A stretch of 64,000 nt of DNA. Source: Pedobacter caeni. Its GTDB lineage: Bacteria; Bacteroidota; Bacteroidia; Sphingobacteriales; Sphingobacteriaceae. Location of the stretch: positions 558,001 to 622,000 of the forward strand of contig NZ_FQUQ01000005.1 in NCBI RefSeq assembly GCF_900129215.1, written 5' to 3'. Made by a program: the position numbers and the translations under genes. Within the stretch, counting starts at the first letter, position 1. Every line of letters starts with the position of its first letter. Shown piece after piece: positions 24,809-33,500 of this stretch. Under the pieces are notes generated by a model. That model was given only the letters and a program-made list of their open reading frames with translations. It searched no databases and had not been told where the DNA came from.

Positions 24809-26290
24809 ATGCTAAAATCAAGTTTGTTTGCCGTATTGTTTTTATGCCTTTTGGTGAGGGATATTAGTGCTCAGAACCCTCATGATATCAGGTGTTTAAA
24901 GGCTTTCTGGGACAGGGAAGACCGTTCTTTTAAAACTGGCTCCAAAAGCTTTAAATATGGAAAGAAAGAAATTGTCTTTTACGGTACTGATCATGGCATT
25001 CGGAACCCTAGGGATAGCCAGTTTACCGGGATAGAAGCTCAAATCCGTTCCTTTAAACCAGAATTAATCCTTACCGAAAACTCTGGTTCTGTATCCTCCA
25101 GCAAAGAAGAGACCATTAAAAACAGTGGAGAAACTGGATTATGCTGGTATCTTGCAGGTCTTAAAGATATTCAGATTTCCAGTTGGGACCTTGGGCAGGC
25201 AGCACTCTACTATAGCTTAAGGAAGACCTATACTTCAGATCAGTTGTTGTTCTTAACCCTTTCCAATTTAAGTTATCAGTTTTCGGTAAACCATTATACT
25301 TCTTACGAATACTATCATGATCAATTGGTTTCTTTTCTTGAACAAGGGGGATATCCTTTTAAAACTGAGCAGAAAACACTTGGTTATTACCAGATGTTGT
25401 TCCGGAAACATTTTAATAAAGAGATGGTACAGCAGGTTTCTCCTGAGTTTTCCAATCAATTGATGTTCATCTTTAAAGATCCTGTGTTACATGGGATGAG
25501 GAGTTCAATGCAGCAGCTAAGAGATGCGAATCTCATCAACAGAATCAGACAGGAATTAAAAACTCATGACAGGATATTTATCCAGGCTGGCGCTGTTCAT
25601 TTGCAATCTTTGGAAAGCATCATTCCCCGTTTACTGAAAGAAAGTGTCACTTCGCCGAAGGGAAGAACTATTCCTGAACTGAAGAAAAAGGACGTTTTGC
25701 CGGAAATGACCTTTGTAAACAGCAAGGTTGATTCAACATTAATTCATTTAAGAAAGCAAAGCAAGAGTAATAGTCGTATTCTGATTTTATCGGACCAGGA
25801 TTCGACCATAAAATCCAAGATAGCAGTGTTTAAGCCTGATTTGTTTTTAACAGAAGGAAGTGGTCTGTTTGGAGATGGAAACCGTCAGTTTGCGATAGAT
25901 AAAGAGATCGAAACAGAAAAATGGATGCCGGGATGGGACCTGATCTACGATCAGATGTTCGGTAAGTATACGGCAACTGAGATTAATTATCAGGTAATCA
26001 GTTACCTTTTAAAAAGATTTGACCAGATTCCTCCGCTCGATGCTTACGAAAAAACTTATGATCATTTGACATTATCGGGCTTTCCATTTCAACCTGAATA
26101 CACGAATGCAGCTTATTATTTTTCCATTCAGGGTGGTGTGATTAATTCTGATTTTTTAGCAGATTTAGCCAAAATTAAAACAAAGGCTCTACTGCAAAAA
26201 ATAGAAGATAAAGGCAAAAGCTATCAAAAAATACTGGTTCAGGTGAGTCCTGAAATGATGATTCTGATCAAAAAGAATGGTTTGCCATAA
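24809..26290 (+). CDS. Exported TraB/ChaN-like protein with internal duplication
   Basis: The signal peptide (LFAVLFLCLLVRDISA) is followed by two related halves. In the first, IVFYGTDHGIRNPRDSQF and SFKPELILTENSGS precede RIFIQAGAVHLQSLESIIPRLL near residue 255-275. In the second, RILILSDQDSTIKSKIAVF and KPDLFLTEGSGLFGDG repeat the 'fKP(E/D)l.LTE.SG' element. The pattern of an early 'H/D' strand, an 'E' strand and a late 'GAxHL' strand resembles the TraB/GumN/EreA-ChaN superfamily of alpha/beta enzymes or haem binders. The second half seems to lack the GAxH strand. Function is not known; the gene follows the kinase by 35 nt. Confidence 0.6.
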   Translation: MLKSSLFAVLFLCLLVRDISAQNPHDIRCLKAFWDREDRSFKTGSKSFKYGKKEIVFYGTDHGIRNPRDSQFTGIEAQIRSFKPELILTENSGSVSSSKEETIKNSGETGLCWYLAGLKDIQISSWDLGQAALYYSLRKTYTSDQLLFLTLSNLSYQFSVNHYTSYEYYHDQLVSFLEQGGYPFKTEQKTLGYYQMLFRKHFNKEMVQQVSPEFSNQLMFIFKDPVLHGMRSSMQQLRDANLINRIRQELKTHDRIFIQAGAVHLQSLESIIPRLLKESVTSPKGRTIPELKKKDVLPEMTFVNSKVDSTLIHLRKQSKSNSRILILSDQDSTIKSKIAVFKPDLFLTEGSGLFGDGNRQFAIDKEIETEKWMPGWDLIYDQMFGKYTATEINYQVISYLLKRFDQIPPLDAYEKTYDHLTLSGFPFQPEYTNAAYYFSIQGGVINSDFLADLAKIKTKALLQKIEDKGKSYQKILVQVSPEMMILIKKNGLP

Positions 26291-26301
26291 ATCTTCATAA
26301 T

Positions 26302-27012
26302 TTATGATGGCGACTGGGTCTGTTTCTCCAGAAGAACCCACTCATTAAATGTTGCTTCTCCTCCGACTCCTTTGATATAGAATTTCTCACCTTCCTTTTT
26401 GATGGTAAAAGAGCTGGAATCACTTTTACAGCCAGGCTCATCTCCATCATAAAACAAAAGCAGCTGATCATTCTGTTCCTGGATCCGGTATTTTCCGTTA
26501 CAACGGATCGGATCATGAACCGTTGTTGTGGTTAGGTTAGTTCCGCTGGGATTGATCTCAAAAGTATACGTTGTGGAAGATACGGTCGTCATTGTGGCAT
26601 CTCCTTCAGCATATACGCTGTAATTTCCAATCCACTTTGAATCCGCAGACAATATATTTTTCTGCTTCCGGGGAATAGAAACCGTTTTAAGCGGATTCAG
26701 AAATATGGTGTCTCCATGAAAATTATATTTTTTAGGTTCTCCCGGCAATTGAAATACGACAGGGAGTGTGTCAGTTTCATAACCTTTTAAACTTAAAACC
26801 AATTGAGCCGTATTGTCTTTGTATTTCAGTGCGAAAAATCCTGTTTTGTCGGTGCAGACTTCCTTATTATGGTGGAGTACAGCAATCTTTACACCTTTTA
26901 GAGGTTGTTTTGTAGCGGCATCAAAAATATAACCAAAAGGACTTTCTACAGGGGTACAGGATGTCATTACACTAAAGAGTAGAAAAAGTGCGCAGCTATA
27001 TTTGATTGTCAT
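26302..27012 (-). CDS. Lipoprotein with carboxypeptidase-regulatory-like domain
   Basis: The signal ends in a lipobox (FSVMTSC, Cys about 19). A carboxypeptidase-D regulatory-like beta-sandwich follows (FGYIFDAATKQPLKGVKIAVL, about 27-47, and GFFALKY), typical of a fold used for surface attachment or receptor plugs. The last roughly 110 residues contain DSKWIGNYSVYAEGD and a beta-rich domain of unknown type. It is convergent with the TraB-like gene (11 nt between stops) and lies downstream of the NTF2-like gene. Function unknown. Confidence 0.7.
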   Translation of the reverse strand: MTIKYSCALFLLFSVMTSCTPVESPFGYIFDAATKQPLKGVKIAVLHHNKEVCTDKTGFFALKYKDNTAQLVLSLKGYETDTLPVVFQLPGEPKKYNFHGDTIFLNPLKTVSIPRKQKNILSADSKWIGNYSVYAEGDATMTTVSSTTYTFEINPSGTNLTTTTVHDPIRCNGKYRIQEQNDQLLLFYDGDEPGCKSDSSSFTIKKEGEKFYIKGVGGEATFNEWVLLEKQTQSPS

Positions 27013-27066
27013 GGTATTTATTTTGTTCCGGTTAAGATCGTGTTTTTTCCGAAAATTTACTTAAGA

Positions 27067-27582
27067 TCAGTTTGATTTTGGTTCTGAAGTAACATTTTCC
27101 ATTTCCGAGGAAAACAATACCGCAGTAATTTTCCATAAGCCATTTGCCCGGATTAAAGCCCAGCTTTCTTTGCCCCAATTCTGTTTTTCACCACTTCTCC
27201 AATAACTGTAACTGAAGGTGATGGAAGCAATGCGTTCATCACCTTCAATTTTTATATCATAAAACTTTTCTTCTTCGGGCTCTTTTTCTGTCACGATCCT
27301 TCTGATAAAGCCTTGAGGGCTATCGCTGAAAAAGTTGCTTTTATAGTTCTTGTTTTTACTTTTAAAATGTCTTTGACTTTTCTCTTTATCTACGCCGATC
27401 CATACCACAGGCGCCTGATGAAATAAGGTGTAGAATTTAACGCTGTCTTTTTCAATGATACTGGTTCGGAAATCCTCAATTACCTTTTCCAGCTCTTTTC
27501 TGGTATGAGGATCCTGTTGTTGCGCCCGGCTTTTTACAGAAAAAGACAGGAGTACAAGTGCAGTAAAAAAAAGTGTTTTCAT
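27067..27582 (-). CDS. Exported NTF2/SnoaL-like protein
   Basis: After a signal peptide ending SVKSRAQ, the protein of 171 residues has a helix-helix-strand start ELEKVIEDFRTSIIEKDSVKFYTLF and a C-terminal strand ESWALIRANGLWKITAVLFS, the hallmark of the NTF2-like cone (SnoaL/DUF4440 group). Such exported proteins act as small-ligand binders or isomerase-like enzymes; the substrate is not known. It lies 54 nt upstream of the preceding lipoprotein gene on the same strand and may be co-transcribed with it. Confidence 0.75.
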   Translation of the reverse strand: MKTLFFTALVLLSFSVKSRAQQQDPHTRKELEKVIEDFRTSIIEKDSVKFYTLFHQAPVVWIGVDKEKSQRHFKSKNKNYKSNFFSDSPQGFIRRIVTEKEPEEEKFYDIKIEGDERIASITFSYSYWRSGEKQNWGKESWALIRANGLWKITAVLFSSEMENVTSEPKSN

Positions 27583-27679
27583 AATTTATGATCGGTTTCT
27601 CTGAGATAAAGATATTTCATAGAAACTGATAGAAATTGGGGCAGAGACAAACAGGTCTTTTTCGTTGACAGATATGTAT

Positions 27680-28675
27680 TTATTGTCGCCCGGCTCTTAA
27701 CATCGTTGGAGGGAATCCAAAATAAACCTTAAAAGCATTGGTGAAATTAGAAAGATTGGCATAACCCACAAACAAGGCAACTTCACTGACCGACTTGTTC
27801 TCTTCGACAAACATGCGTCTGGCCTGCTCCATGCGTCGCTGCTGCATATAGCCAAATACAGTAGTTCCAAACAATTGTTTAAAACCCCGTTTTAGTTTTG
27901 ATTCATTTGTCCCTACCAGGTGGGCAAGTTCGATGATCGTTCTGGGTTGGTTTAAGTGCTGCTCTATGTAATGTTTTGCTTCGTGAATCCTTTCTATATC
28001 CCCTGGACTGAGTGCTTGTTTGTATTGGTTTCCAATGTTCATCATGCACTCACAAAGGTCCAGCTGAAGGATAAAGAGCTCCTGGATTTTAGCTTCCAGG
28101 TATACTTTCTGAGTAAAGCCGGAAAAGGGGCAATTGCTGATTTCTCCTATGATCCTTTGCATATCGGGAGTGATGTGCATCGCATCAGGGTAGAGGGCAC
28201 TGGTACTGTTCCGCTCAAAATCATCTATAAAGCGGTCGAGCAAGCGGTGCTGACCATACCATTTTTTAACAAACTCCACAGAAAGGTGTATGTCGAACGT
28301 TTTATAGGAAGTATCTGCCTCGAACTCCACAAAACCTTTGGCCCTCTGGATGCCAAGAATGTTTTGTCGCATGCCGATAATGTCTGTGCTGGCATAACCA
28401 TCTTCGCCAAACCGGATAGGGTTGCTGAGGTTAAAATGCATTTCTATGGTGGGTTCTATTCTTTCGCTCGATAGTACAAGGGCTTCTTTGATGTAGTAAT
28501 CACCTACCAGGATGTTTCCGATTTCGAGCTTTATTTCCTTGTAACGTACATCTCCAAAAGTATGTTCAAAGCTGGCTTTGGTTTCTAAAACAGAACCTGA
28601 GGTGATGACGGCGGCGTCTGACTGGTTGTAATGCAATTCTTCTAAAAAGGAACCGGCATTGAGGTTGAATTTCAT
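27680..28675 (-). CDS. AraC-family regulator, PchR-like
   Basis: The 331-residue protein has a long N-terminal sensing domain (about 1-225) and a C-terminal pair of helix-turn-helix motifs: IIELAHLVGTNESKLKRGFK and VSEVALFVGYANLSNFTNAF, ending KVYFGFPPTMLR. The layout and divergent position relative to a TonB receptor are those of PchR-type activators, which bind a ferric siderophore and switch on its uptake and synthesis genes. I infer that its sites are the twin GAATTnGTAAA boxes at 28802-28833 and 33384-33415. The 221-nt gap to the receptor start contains the first box. Confidence 0.88.
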   Translation of the reverse strand: MKFNLNAGSFLEELHYNQSDAAVITSGSVLETKASFEHTFGDVRYKEIKLEIGNILVGDYYIKEALVLSSERIEPTIEMHFNLSNPIRFGEDGYASTDIIGMRQNILGIQRAKGFVEFEADTSYKTFDIHLSVEFVKKWYGQHRLLDRFIDDFERNSTSALYPDAMHITPDMQRIIGEISNCPFSGFTQKVYLEAKIQELFILQLDLCECMMNIGNQYKQALSPGDIERIHEAKHYIEQHLNQPRTIIELAHLVGTNESKLKRGFKQLFGTTVFGYMQQRRMEQARRMFVEENKSVSEVALFVGYANLSNFTNAFKVYFGFPPTMLRAGRQ

Positions 28676-28801
28676 AAGGATGATCTTGGGATGATATCTA
28701 GTTATTTATAATTATTCTAAATTATGTATTCCTGATTGACTCTGGTGGAAGAATCCCGAATAAGACATTTTTATGACAAACTGAAATGGAGAAAAAGTTC
28801 C

Positions 28802-28862
28802 GAATTAGTAAATAATAGATCGGAATTGGTAAACAGCTCCATCGGCCCTCCAGCTACCTTCG
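28802..28862 (+). promoter_or_regulatory. Direct-repeat activator box and -7 element upstream of the TonB receptor
   Basis: Half-sites GAATTAGTAAA (28802-28812) and GAATTGGTAAA (28823-28833) lie 21 bp apart start to start, which is two helical turns, so an AraC dimer could bind one face. Exactly 21 nt after the second half-site is TACCTTCG (28855-28862), one mismatch from TAnnTTTG. The same arrangement with the same spacings occurs at 33384-33444. Confidence 0.7.
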
Positions 28863-28896
28863 CCCCGGATAATGTATTGAAATCATTAAAGAAAAT

Positions 28897-31164
28897 ATGG
28901 GAAAACCACTACTAAATGTAATGGGGTTATTGATTCTGGTGACGGCCTGCTGCTCAGCTCTTGCACAGGAAAGGCCAAAAAAGGAGGAGGAGCCAAAGAA
29001 GAAAGTTTCGGATACCAGTGGGGTCAGGAAAAACAATAAGCTGAAAGAAGTGAACATCAAGGCCAAAACGGTGATCCGGGAGTTTAAGGATTCTCCTTTG
29101 CCTGTTGAAATGATCGATCTTAAGGCTGTCCATGGACAAAGTGGAAACCTGGTGGAGTTACTCAATCGTGTTCCCGGAGTAAAACTAAGAGGAGATGGAG
29201 CCCTGGGTGATCCGATAAACATTAACCTGAATGGCTTAAGCGGAAAGGCCATTGCACTGTTTAAAGATGGGATTCCGCTCAGTTTTTACGGACATAGTTT
29301 TGAACCTTCCCTGATTCCTTCGAATATGCTGGATAGGATAGAGGTCTATAAAGGTGCTTTACCTGTATCATTAGGTGCGGATGCCCTTGGAGGAGCGATA
29401 AATTTTGTCAGCAGATCGCCAACAAGTACCAATCTCGAAGCTTCTTATGAGCTGGGATCTTTTAATACCCACCGGGCAACCATCAATGCTTACCTGCCGT
29501 TTAAAAGGCAGGGGTTATATCTTGGGATCAATGCAGCGTATACTTATTCTGATAACAATTATAAAAGAGATGTGGGCTGGATGGCCGGAGAAGATAAGGG
29601 CTTGATACTGGACAATACCGTCCGCAGTTCCTTTCGAAACAATAGACTAAAGGCACCATTGGCAGAAGTATATCTTGGTGTTAAAGATAAATCCTGGGCG
29701 GATGACCTTCGGTTTACCATTCTGGGATCCCAGTTTTATAAGCGATTACCGCAACTGCCCGGAATGCCATCAAATGGACTTTCGGACATGACGGCCATGC
29801 ATACCTTTACCAACGACCGGACGTTTAGTCAGCTGCTAAAACATGACAAATCCTTTTTCTCCGGAAAATTGAAGGTTGGAAATGTGTTGGGATACAGCCG
29901 CATCAGATCCACATTTTTAGATACTTCTATCCAGAAGTATAACAGGTTTGGAGAATTACAGCCGGAAAACGGAAACCGCGGAGAGTTCTTTTACAATGGA
30001 AATGCGCTGCAACTCAAATACAATTTTTACACCTGGAGGTTTAATGTGGTTTATGATCTTTTTCCAAATCATCAGTTCCAGTTAAATCATATCTACACGC
30101 ATTATGACCGCTTAGGGACAGACAGCCTTGGCGGACTGACCAAAAATGGAAAGCTGGACTTATACACCGTTCCTTCAAAATATGTAAAACACATCTCTGC
30201 GCTGGGATTCCGCTCCAGGTTCTGGGACGAAAAACTGGAAAACCTGATCGCTGTAAAAAGGTATCAGATGAAAACCTCCGGATATTCCACGATCGGAAGA
30301 TCCGGATCTGAAAGGATTGTGAGTGATTCAACGGGTACCTGGGGATGGATGGAAGGAATCAGTTTCCGGCCTACACCCCGGTGGGTGATGAAAGCTTCCT
30401 ATGAGTATGCGGTCCGGATGCCGGATGATTTTGAAGTCTTCGGTGATTCCTATAACGTGAAATCAAATTTTGGAATCAAACCGGAGAAAAGCCATAATTA
30501 TAATTTCCAGGTTCAGTACAGCAGTCGGGCGAAAATGGCCGGGGCGTTTAACATCTCCGCCAATTATTTTAGCAGGCAGACAAATGCGCGGATCATGCTG
30601 GTCAGAGATATTCCCTATAGCTATTATACCAACAGAACGGTAGTAACCTCAAAAGGATTAGAGATGGACCTGATGTACAAACCGTTTAAATTCCTGATGC
30701 TTTCGGGCAATGGGACTTATATGGATGTGAAACAAGACCTTTCTTTGGAGATCCCGGGAGATAAACCATCGAAACTGGCCGATCAGCCACCGATCCTGGC
30801 GAACCTTCAGCTTCGGCTGATGTTTGATAACCTCCTTCAGAAAAAGAGCAGAACAGAGTTTTATGGTTATTGGAATTACACACATCGTTTTAACTGGATG
30901 AATGGTGATGCGGGAAACCTGGGGCTATTCGAACCTTATCCAAAAGATTATAACCCACAGCTGTTCTGGGTTCCCGGTGACCGTCGGCTGGGGCAACAAA
31001 ATTATACCGCCGGAATGATCCATTATCTGGAAAATCCGAAATGCAGCATTTCCCTGCAAGTGAATAACCTGACCCAACAGAAGCTATATGATAATTTTTA
31101 TATGGAACGTCCGGGAAGGGCAATAACGGTTAAACTTCGTTGGGAACTCTCGACAATTAAATAA
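28897..31164 (+). CDS. TonB-dependent ferric siderophore receptor
   Basis: This is a 755-residue outer-membrane gated channel. A signal peptide ends near SALAQ, followed by a Lys/Glu-rich linker, and the plug domain starts around residue 60 (SPLPVEMIDLKAV, then NLVELLNRVPGVKLRGDGA, and GADALGGAINFVSR). The barrel ends in an aromatic-rich C-terminal strand VKLRWELSTIK. No carboxypeptidase-like N-terminal extension is present, so it is a classical transporter rather than a SusC. Downstream are two surface lipoproteins in one transcript, ended by a terminator at 33326. The regulator box upstream and the biosynthetic operon downstream suggest that the ligand is the ferric siderophore made by the operon at 33501-40009. 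Confidence 0.93.
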   Translation: MGKPLLNVMGLLILVTACCSALAQERPKKEEEPKKKVSDTSGVRKNNKLKEVNIKAKTVIREFKDSPLPVEMIDLKAVHGQSGNLVELLNRVPGVKLRGDGALGDPININLNGLSGKAIALFKDGIPLSFYGHSFEPSLIPSNMLDRIEVYKGALPVSLGADALGGAINFVSRSPTSTNLEASYELGSFNTHRATINAYLPFKRQGLYLGINAAYTYSDNNYKRDVGWMAGEDKGLILDNTVRSSFRNNRLKAPLAEVYLGVKDKSWADDLRFTILGSQFYKRLPQLPGMPSNGLSDMTAMHTFTNDRTFSQLLKHDKSFFSGKLKVGNVLGYSRIRSTFLDTSIQKYNRFGELQPENGNRGEFFYNGNALQLKYNFYTWRFNVVYDLFPNHQFQLNHIYTHYDRLGTDSLGGLTKNGKLDLYTVPSKYVKHISALGFRSRFWDEKLENLIAVKRYQMKTSGYSTIGRSGSERIVSDSTGTWGWMEGISFRPTPRWVMKASYEYAVRMPDDFEVFGDSYNVKSNFGIKPEKSHNYNFQVQYSSRAKMAGAFNISANYFSRQTNARIMLVRDIPYSYYTNRTVVTSKGLEMDLMYKPFKFLMLSGNGTYMDVKQDLSLEIPGDKPSKLADQPPILANLQLRLMFDNLLQKKSRTEFYGYWNYTHRFNWMNGDAGNLGLFEPYPKDYNPQLFWVPGDRRLGQQNYTAGMIHYLENPKCSISLQVNNLTQQKLYDNFYMERPGRAITVKLRWELSTIK

Positions 31165-31195
31165 ATGTTCAATTAAAAAACCAAAATCAAGTACG

Positions 31196-32584
31196 ATGAA
31201 TTTAAAATCACAATTTGCCATGTTTGCCGCCGCGGCAACCTTGTTTTTAGCCTCCTGTAAAAAAGATCAGGCCATTAATGAAGCTGGTTCTCTGAAATTG
31301 AATGGTGGCATGGCCGCTGTTCCAAACTTTACAAACCCTACCGGACCATGGGTAGTATGGGGCGGTAAAGGTGATCTTTACTGGTCTGGCGCAATCAACG
31401 GTTATGGCACACTTCCTTCAACTTTGTCTTTCCCTGCTTCAGGAAGCTTTGGCGTAAACTATGCAGTAGGAGGCCGGGCAGCCTTCAATTATCTATATAA
31501 ACTGAGCAGCAGTAATGTTGGCGCACGTGGTATTCAACGATACACGGTTTCTTCCAGTGGTACTGTTGCAGAAAGTGGAGCTACGCTGAGCCTTGGTGGA
31601 GCGCCGATGTTTCAAACAAATGAAGTGAATTTCTCCCTTTACAAACCAGATACTGCTTACTATTCAAACGGAGATGCGGCAGTAGCTGATAAGCTGAAGA
31701 TCTTCAGATTTAACCCTACTGCGACACCTATGAGTACAACAGGGTATACTGCGATAGACTTTAGCGCAGTGTTTAATCCTTCAGCCACCAACGTCACGAA
31801 TCCAATTTCCAGCACGGCTACACACAAACTGATCGGATCGAAAATGATCATAGACCGGGGTGATTATATCTTTGTGGATGTCTTGTTCGGCAACAGCTAT
31901 AACTCTTTAAAGCAAGTGGTACAGGCAACCAATAATGTGTATGTGGCGGCTTATCACAAGGCAACAGGACACATTACGGTAAGTTCCTTTGCCGGAGCTA
32001 CCAATATTGGTTTGTTCAATGATGCGCCTTTGGTTTCCAGAGATGAGGTAACAGGAGATATCTATTTCTCTACCGTAGGGAATATGGCTACCGCATCTCC
32101 AACGTCAAAAATTCTGAAGATCAATGCAGGAGCGAATACGATCAACGGTTCATGGAAAGTGGATATGTTGGGTGATTTTGATGTTCAGGGCGAGTTCAAC
32201 ACTTTAACCGTTTATAATAACATTATCTATACAAAAGTTCCTAATACAAATGTCACCTATTTAGGGTCAGGTCATGGCGTGTCTTACCGTTCCAGTATCT
32301 GGCAATGGACTGCTATTGATGCCTCTTCTGCTTCCAATGCAAGCAAATTGCTGAATGTTCCTCTTGATAACTATTATGCTTATCAGAATGCAAGAGTAAT
32401 TAACAATGAGGTATACTTCATTTACAACAATTCTACTCCGGCGAACAATGCGGGGATTAAAAAAATTACGGCACTGAGTTCTTCCACATTTACTGCGGCA
32501 GCAGCACCAATTGCAACAACTGCAGTTTCCGGCTTTACCAGTGGAAGTGGATATGTAAGAATTATGGGGCTTGACAGGCTTTAA
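31196..32584 (+). CDS. DUF4374-type surface lipoprotein, ferric-ligand capture candidate
   Basis: The lipobox LFLASC (Cys about 21) is followed by KKDQ. The mature 440 residues are repetitive and beta-rich with TGPWVVWGGKGDLYWSGA and many short strands ending in small Ser/Thr/Gly turns, consistent with a beta-propeller, as for DUF4374 lipoproteins. In gut Bacteroides a lipoprotein of this kind (XusB, as I recall) sits next to a TonB receptor and captures xenosiderophores at the surface. The gene begins 31 nt after the receptor gene and 10 nt before the HmuY gene. The specific ligand is unknown. Confidence 0.7.
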   Translation: MNLKSQFAMFAAAATLFLASCKKDQAINEAGSLKLNGGMAAVPNFTNPTGPWVVWGGKGDLYWSGAINGYGTLPSTLSFPASGSFGVNYAVGGRAAFNYLYKLSSSNVGARGIQRYTVSSSGTVAESGATLSLGGAPMFQTNEVNFSLYKPDTAYYSNGDAAVADKLKIFRFNPTATPMSTTGYTAIDFSAVFNPSATNVTNPISSTATHKLIGSKMIIDRGDYIFVDVLFGNSYNSLKQVVQATNNVYVAAYHKATGHITVSSFAGATNIGLFNDAPLVSRDEVTGDIYFSTVGNMATASPTSKILKINAGANTINGSWKVDMLGDFDVQGEFNTLTVYNNIIYTKVPNTNVTYLGSGHGVSYRSSIWQWTAIDASSASNASKLLNVPLDNYYAYQNARVINNEVYFIYNNSTPANNAGIKKITALSSSTFTAAAAPIATTAVSGFTSGSGYVRIMGLDRL

Positions 32585-32594
32585 TATCAATTAA

Positions 32595-33305
32595 ATGAGA
32601 ACAAAAAAAACGATACTATTTGTGCTGATTGTCCTTGCAATGAGCTCCTGCAAAAAGGATAACCCGATTGCACCCGGACCAGTTGATGAACACAATTTTG
32701 TGCAGCTGACCAACCTGAAGATAGATCCGGCGATTGTAGAAAAATCGGTTGGCGCAAAAACTGACCCCCTGGGGCTTTGGTACTATAGTCTTGATGATCA
32801 AAAAGTAGTGCTTGCAGATCAGGCCCGCACAGATCAATGGGATTTTGCTTTTGACTGTAACCGAAACATGATCCTGGTGAATAACGGGAAATATAAGAGC
32901 AATAAAGTCATTTATGAAAATGGGGGAAAGGCCTTATTTACCATTAGCGCTAAACTCTTTGAAGAGGTAAAAGAAGCTCCTGCGGATGATGCAGTTTATA
33001 ATAAAACCATAAATTATTCGGGTGAATATGGTGCTGATTCTTACGCTTTGAACGGAGATCTGGATCCAAACATTCTTGGATGGGTACAGAGCTTTGAGGA
33101 TGGGGTCTTGTTAAAATACGTAAAAGCCATCAAAAACAGAACGATCATCTTCAAAACCAACAAAGGGAAGTATGCAAAATTACAAATACAAAGTGTCTAT
33201 AAAGACAACCCTGCAAAGCCAACAGAAAATTCAGAAAAGTATTACCTCAATTTCCGGTTCTTCCTTCAAAAGGATGGTTCAAGGAACCTGAATTCTGCTA
33301 AATAA
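32595..33305 (+). CDS. HmuY-family lipoprotein
   Basis: HmuY proteins are surface lipoproteins with a beta fold (the Porphyromonas protein binds haem). This one has a lipobox LAMSSC, the characteristic GLWYYSLDDQKVV and DQWDFAFDCNRNMILV segments near 64-95, and a C-terminal KYYLNFRFF strand. Haem-ligand His residues of the Porphyromonas protein are not obvious, so it may bind another iron ligand. It closes the receptor transcript and is followed by a TTCG-loop terminator. Confidence 0.85.
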   Translation: MRTKKTILFVLIVLAMSSCKKDNPIAPGPVDEHNFVQLTNLKIDPAIVEKSVGAKTDPLGLWYYSLDDQKVVLADQARTDQWDFAFDCNRNMILVNNGKYKSNKVIYENGGKALFTISAKLFEEVKEAPADDAVYNKTINYSGEYGADSYALNGDLDPNILGWVQSFEDGVLLKYVKAIKNRTIIFKTNKGKYAKLQIQSVYKDNPAKPTENSEKYYLNFRFFLQKDGSRNLNSAK

Positions 33306-33325
33306 AACTCCCTCTCGTTAACGTT

Positions 33326-33356
33326 GCGCTTGCGGATTCGTCTGTAAGCGCTTTTT
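33326..33356 (+). terminator. Terminator after the HmuY gene, TTCG tetraloop
   Basis: An 11-bp stem (33326-33336 with 33341-33351, two G-T pairs) is capped by TTCG and followed by five T residues. It separates the receptor transcript from the biosynthetic operon, which therefore needs its own promoter. Confidence 0.8.
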
Positions 33357-33383
33357 CTGTTATAGAGCCGGACAGAAAAAACC

Positions 33384-33444
33384 AAATTAGTAAATAACAG
33401 TTCCGAATTCGTAAACTCTCCCTACAGGATCCCACCTAATTTTA
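33384..33444 (+). promoter_or_regulatory. Direct-repeat activator box and -7 element upstream of the siderophore operon
   Basis: Half-sites AAATTAGTAAA (33384-33394) and GAATTCGTAAA (33405-33415) are 21 bp apart. TAATTTTA (33437-33444) lies 21 nt after the second half-site, as at the receptor gene. Most other bases around the boxes differ between the two loci except the flanking TAAATAA and CGGAATT/CCGAATT, supporting functional conservation. Confidence 0.7.
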
Positions 33445-33500
33445 CCGCAATATCAATCCCATTCTCTATTTGATCTCATCCTATTAAATACAATTATATT

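Noticed and set aside
28676..28896. Classical 19-bp Fur box upstream of the receptor
   Set aside because: No sequence close to the GATAATGATAATCATTATC consensus was found; the direct-repeat box explains the conserved bases.
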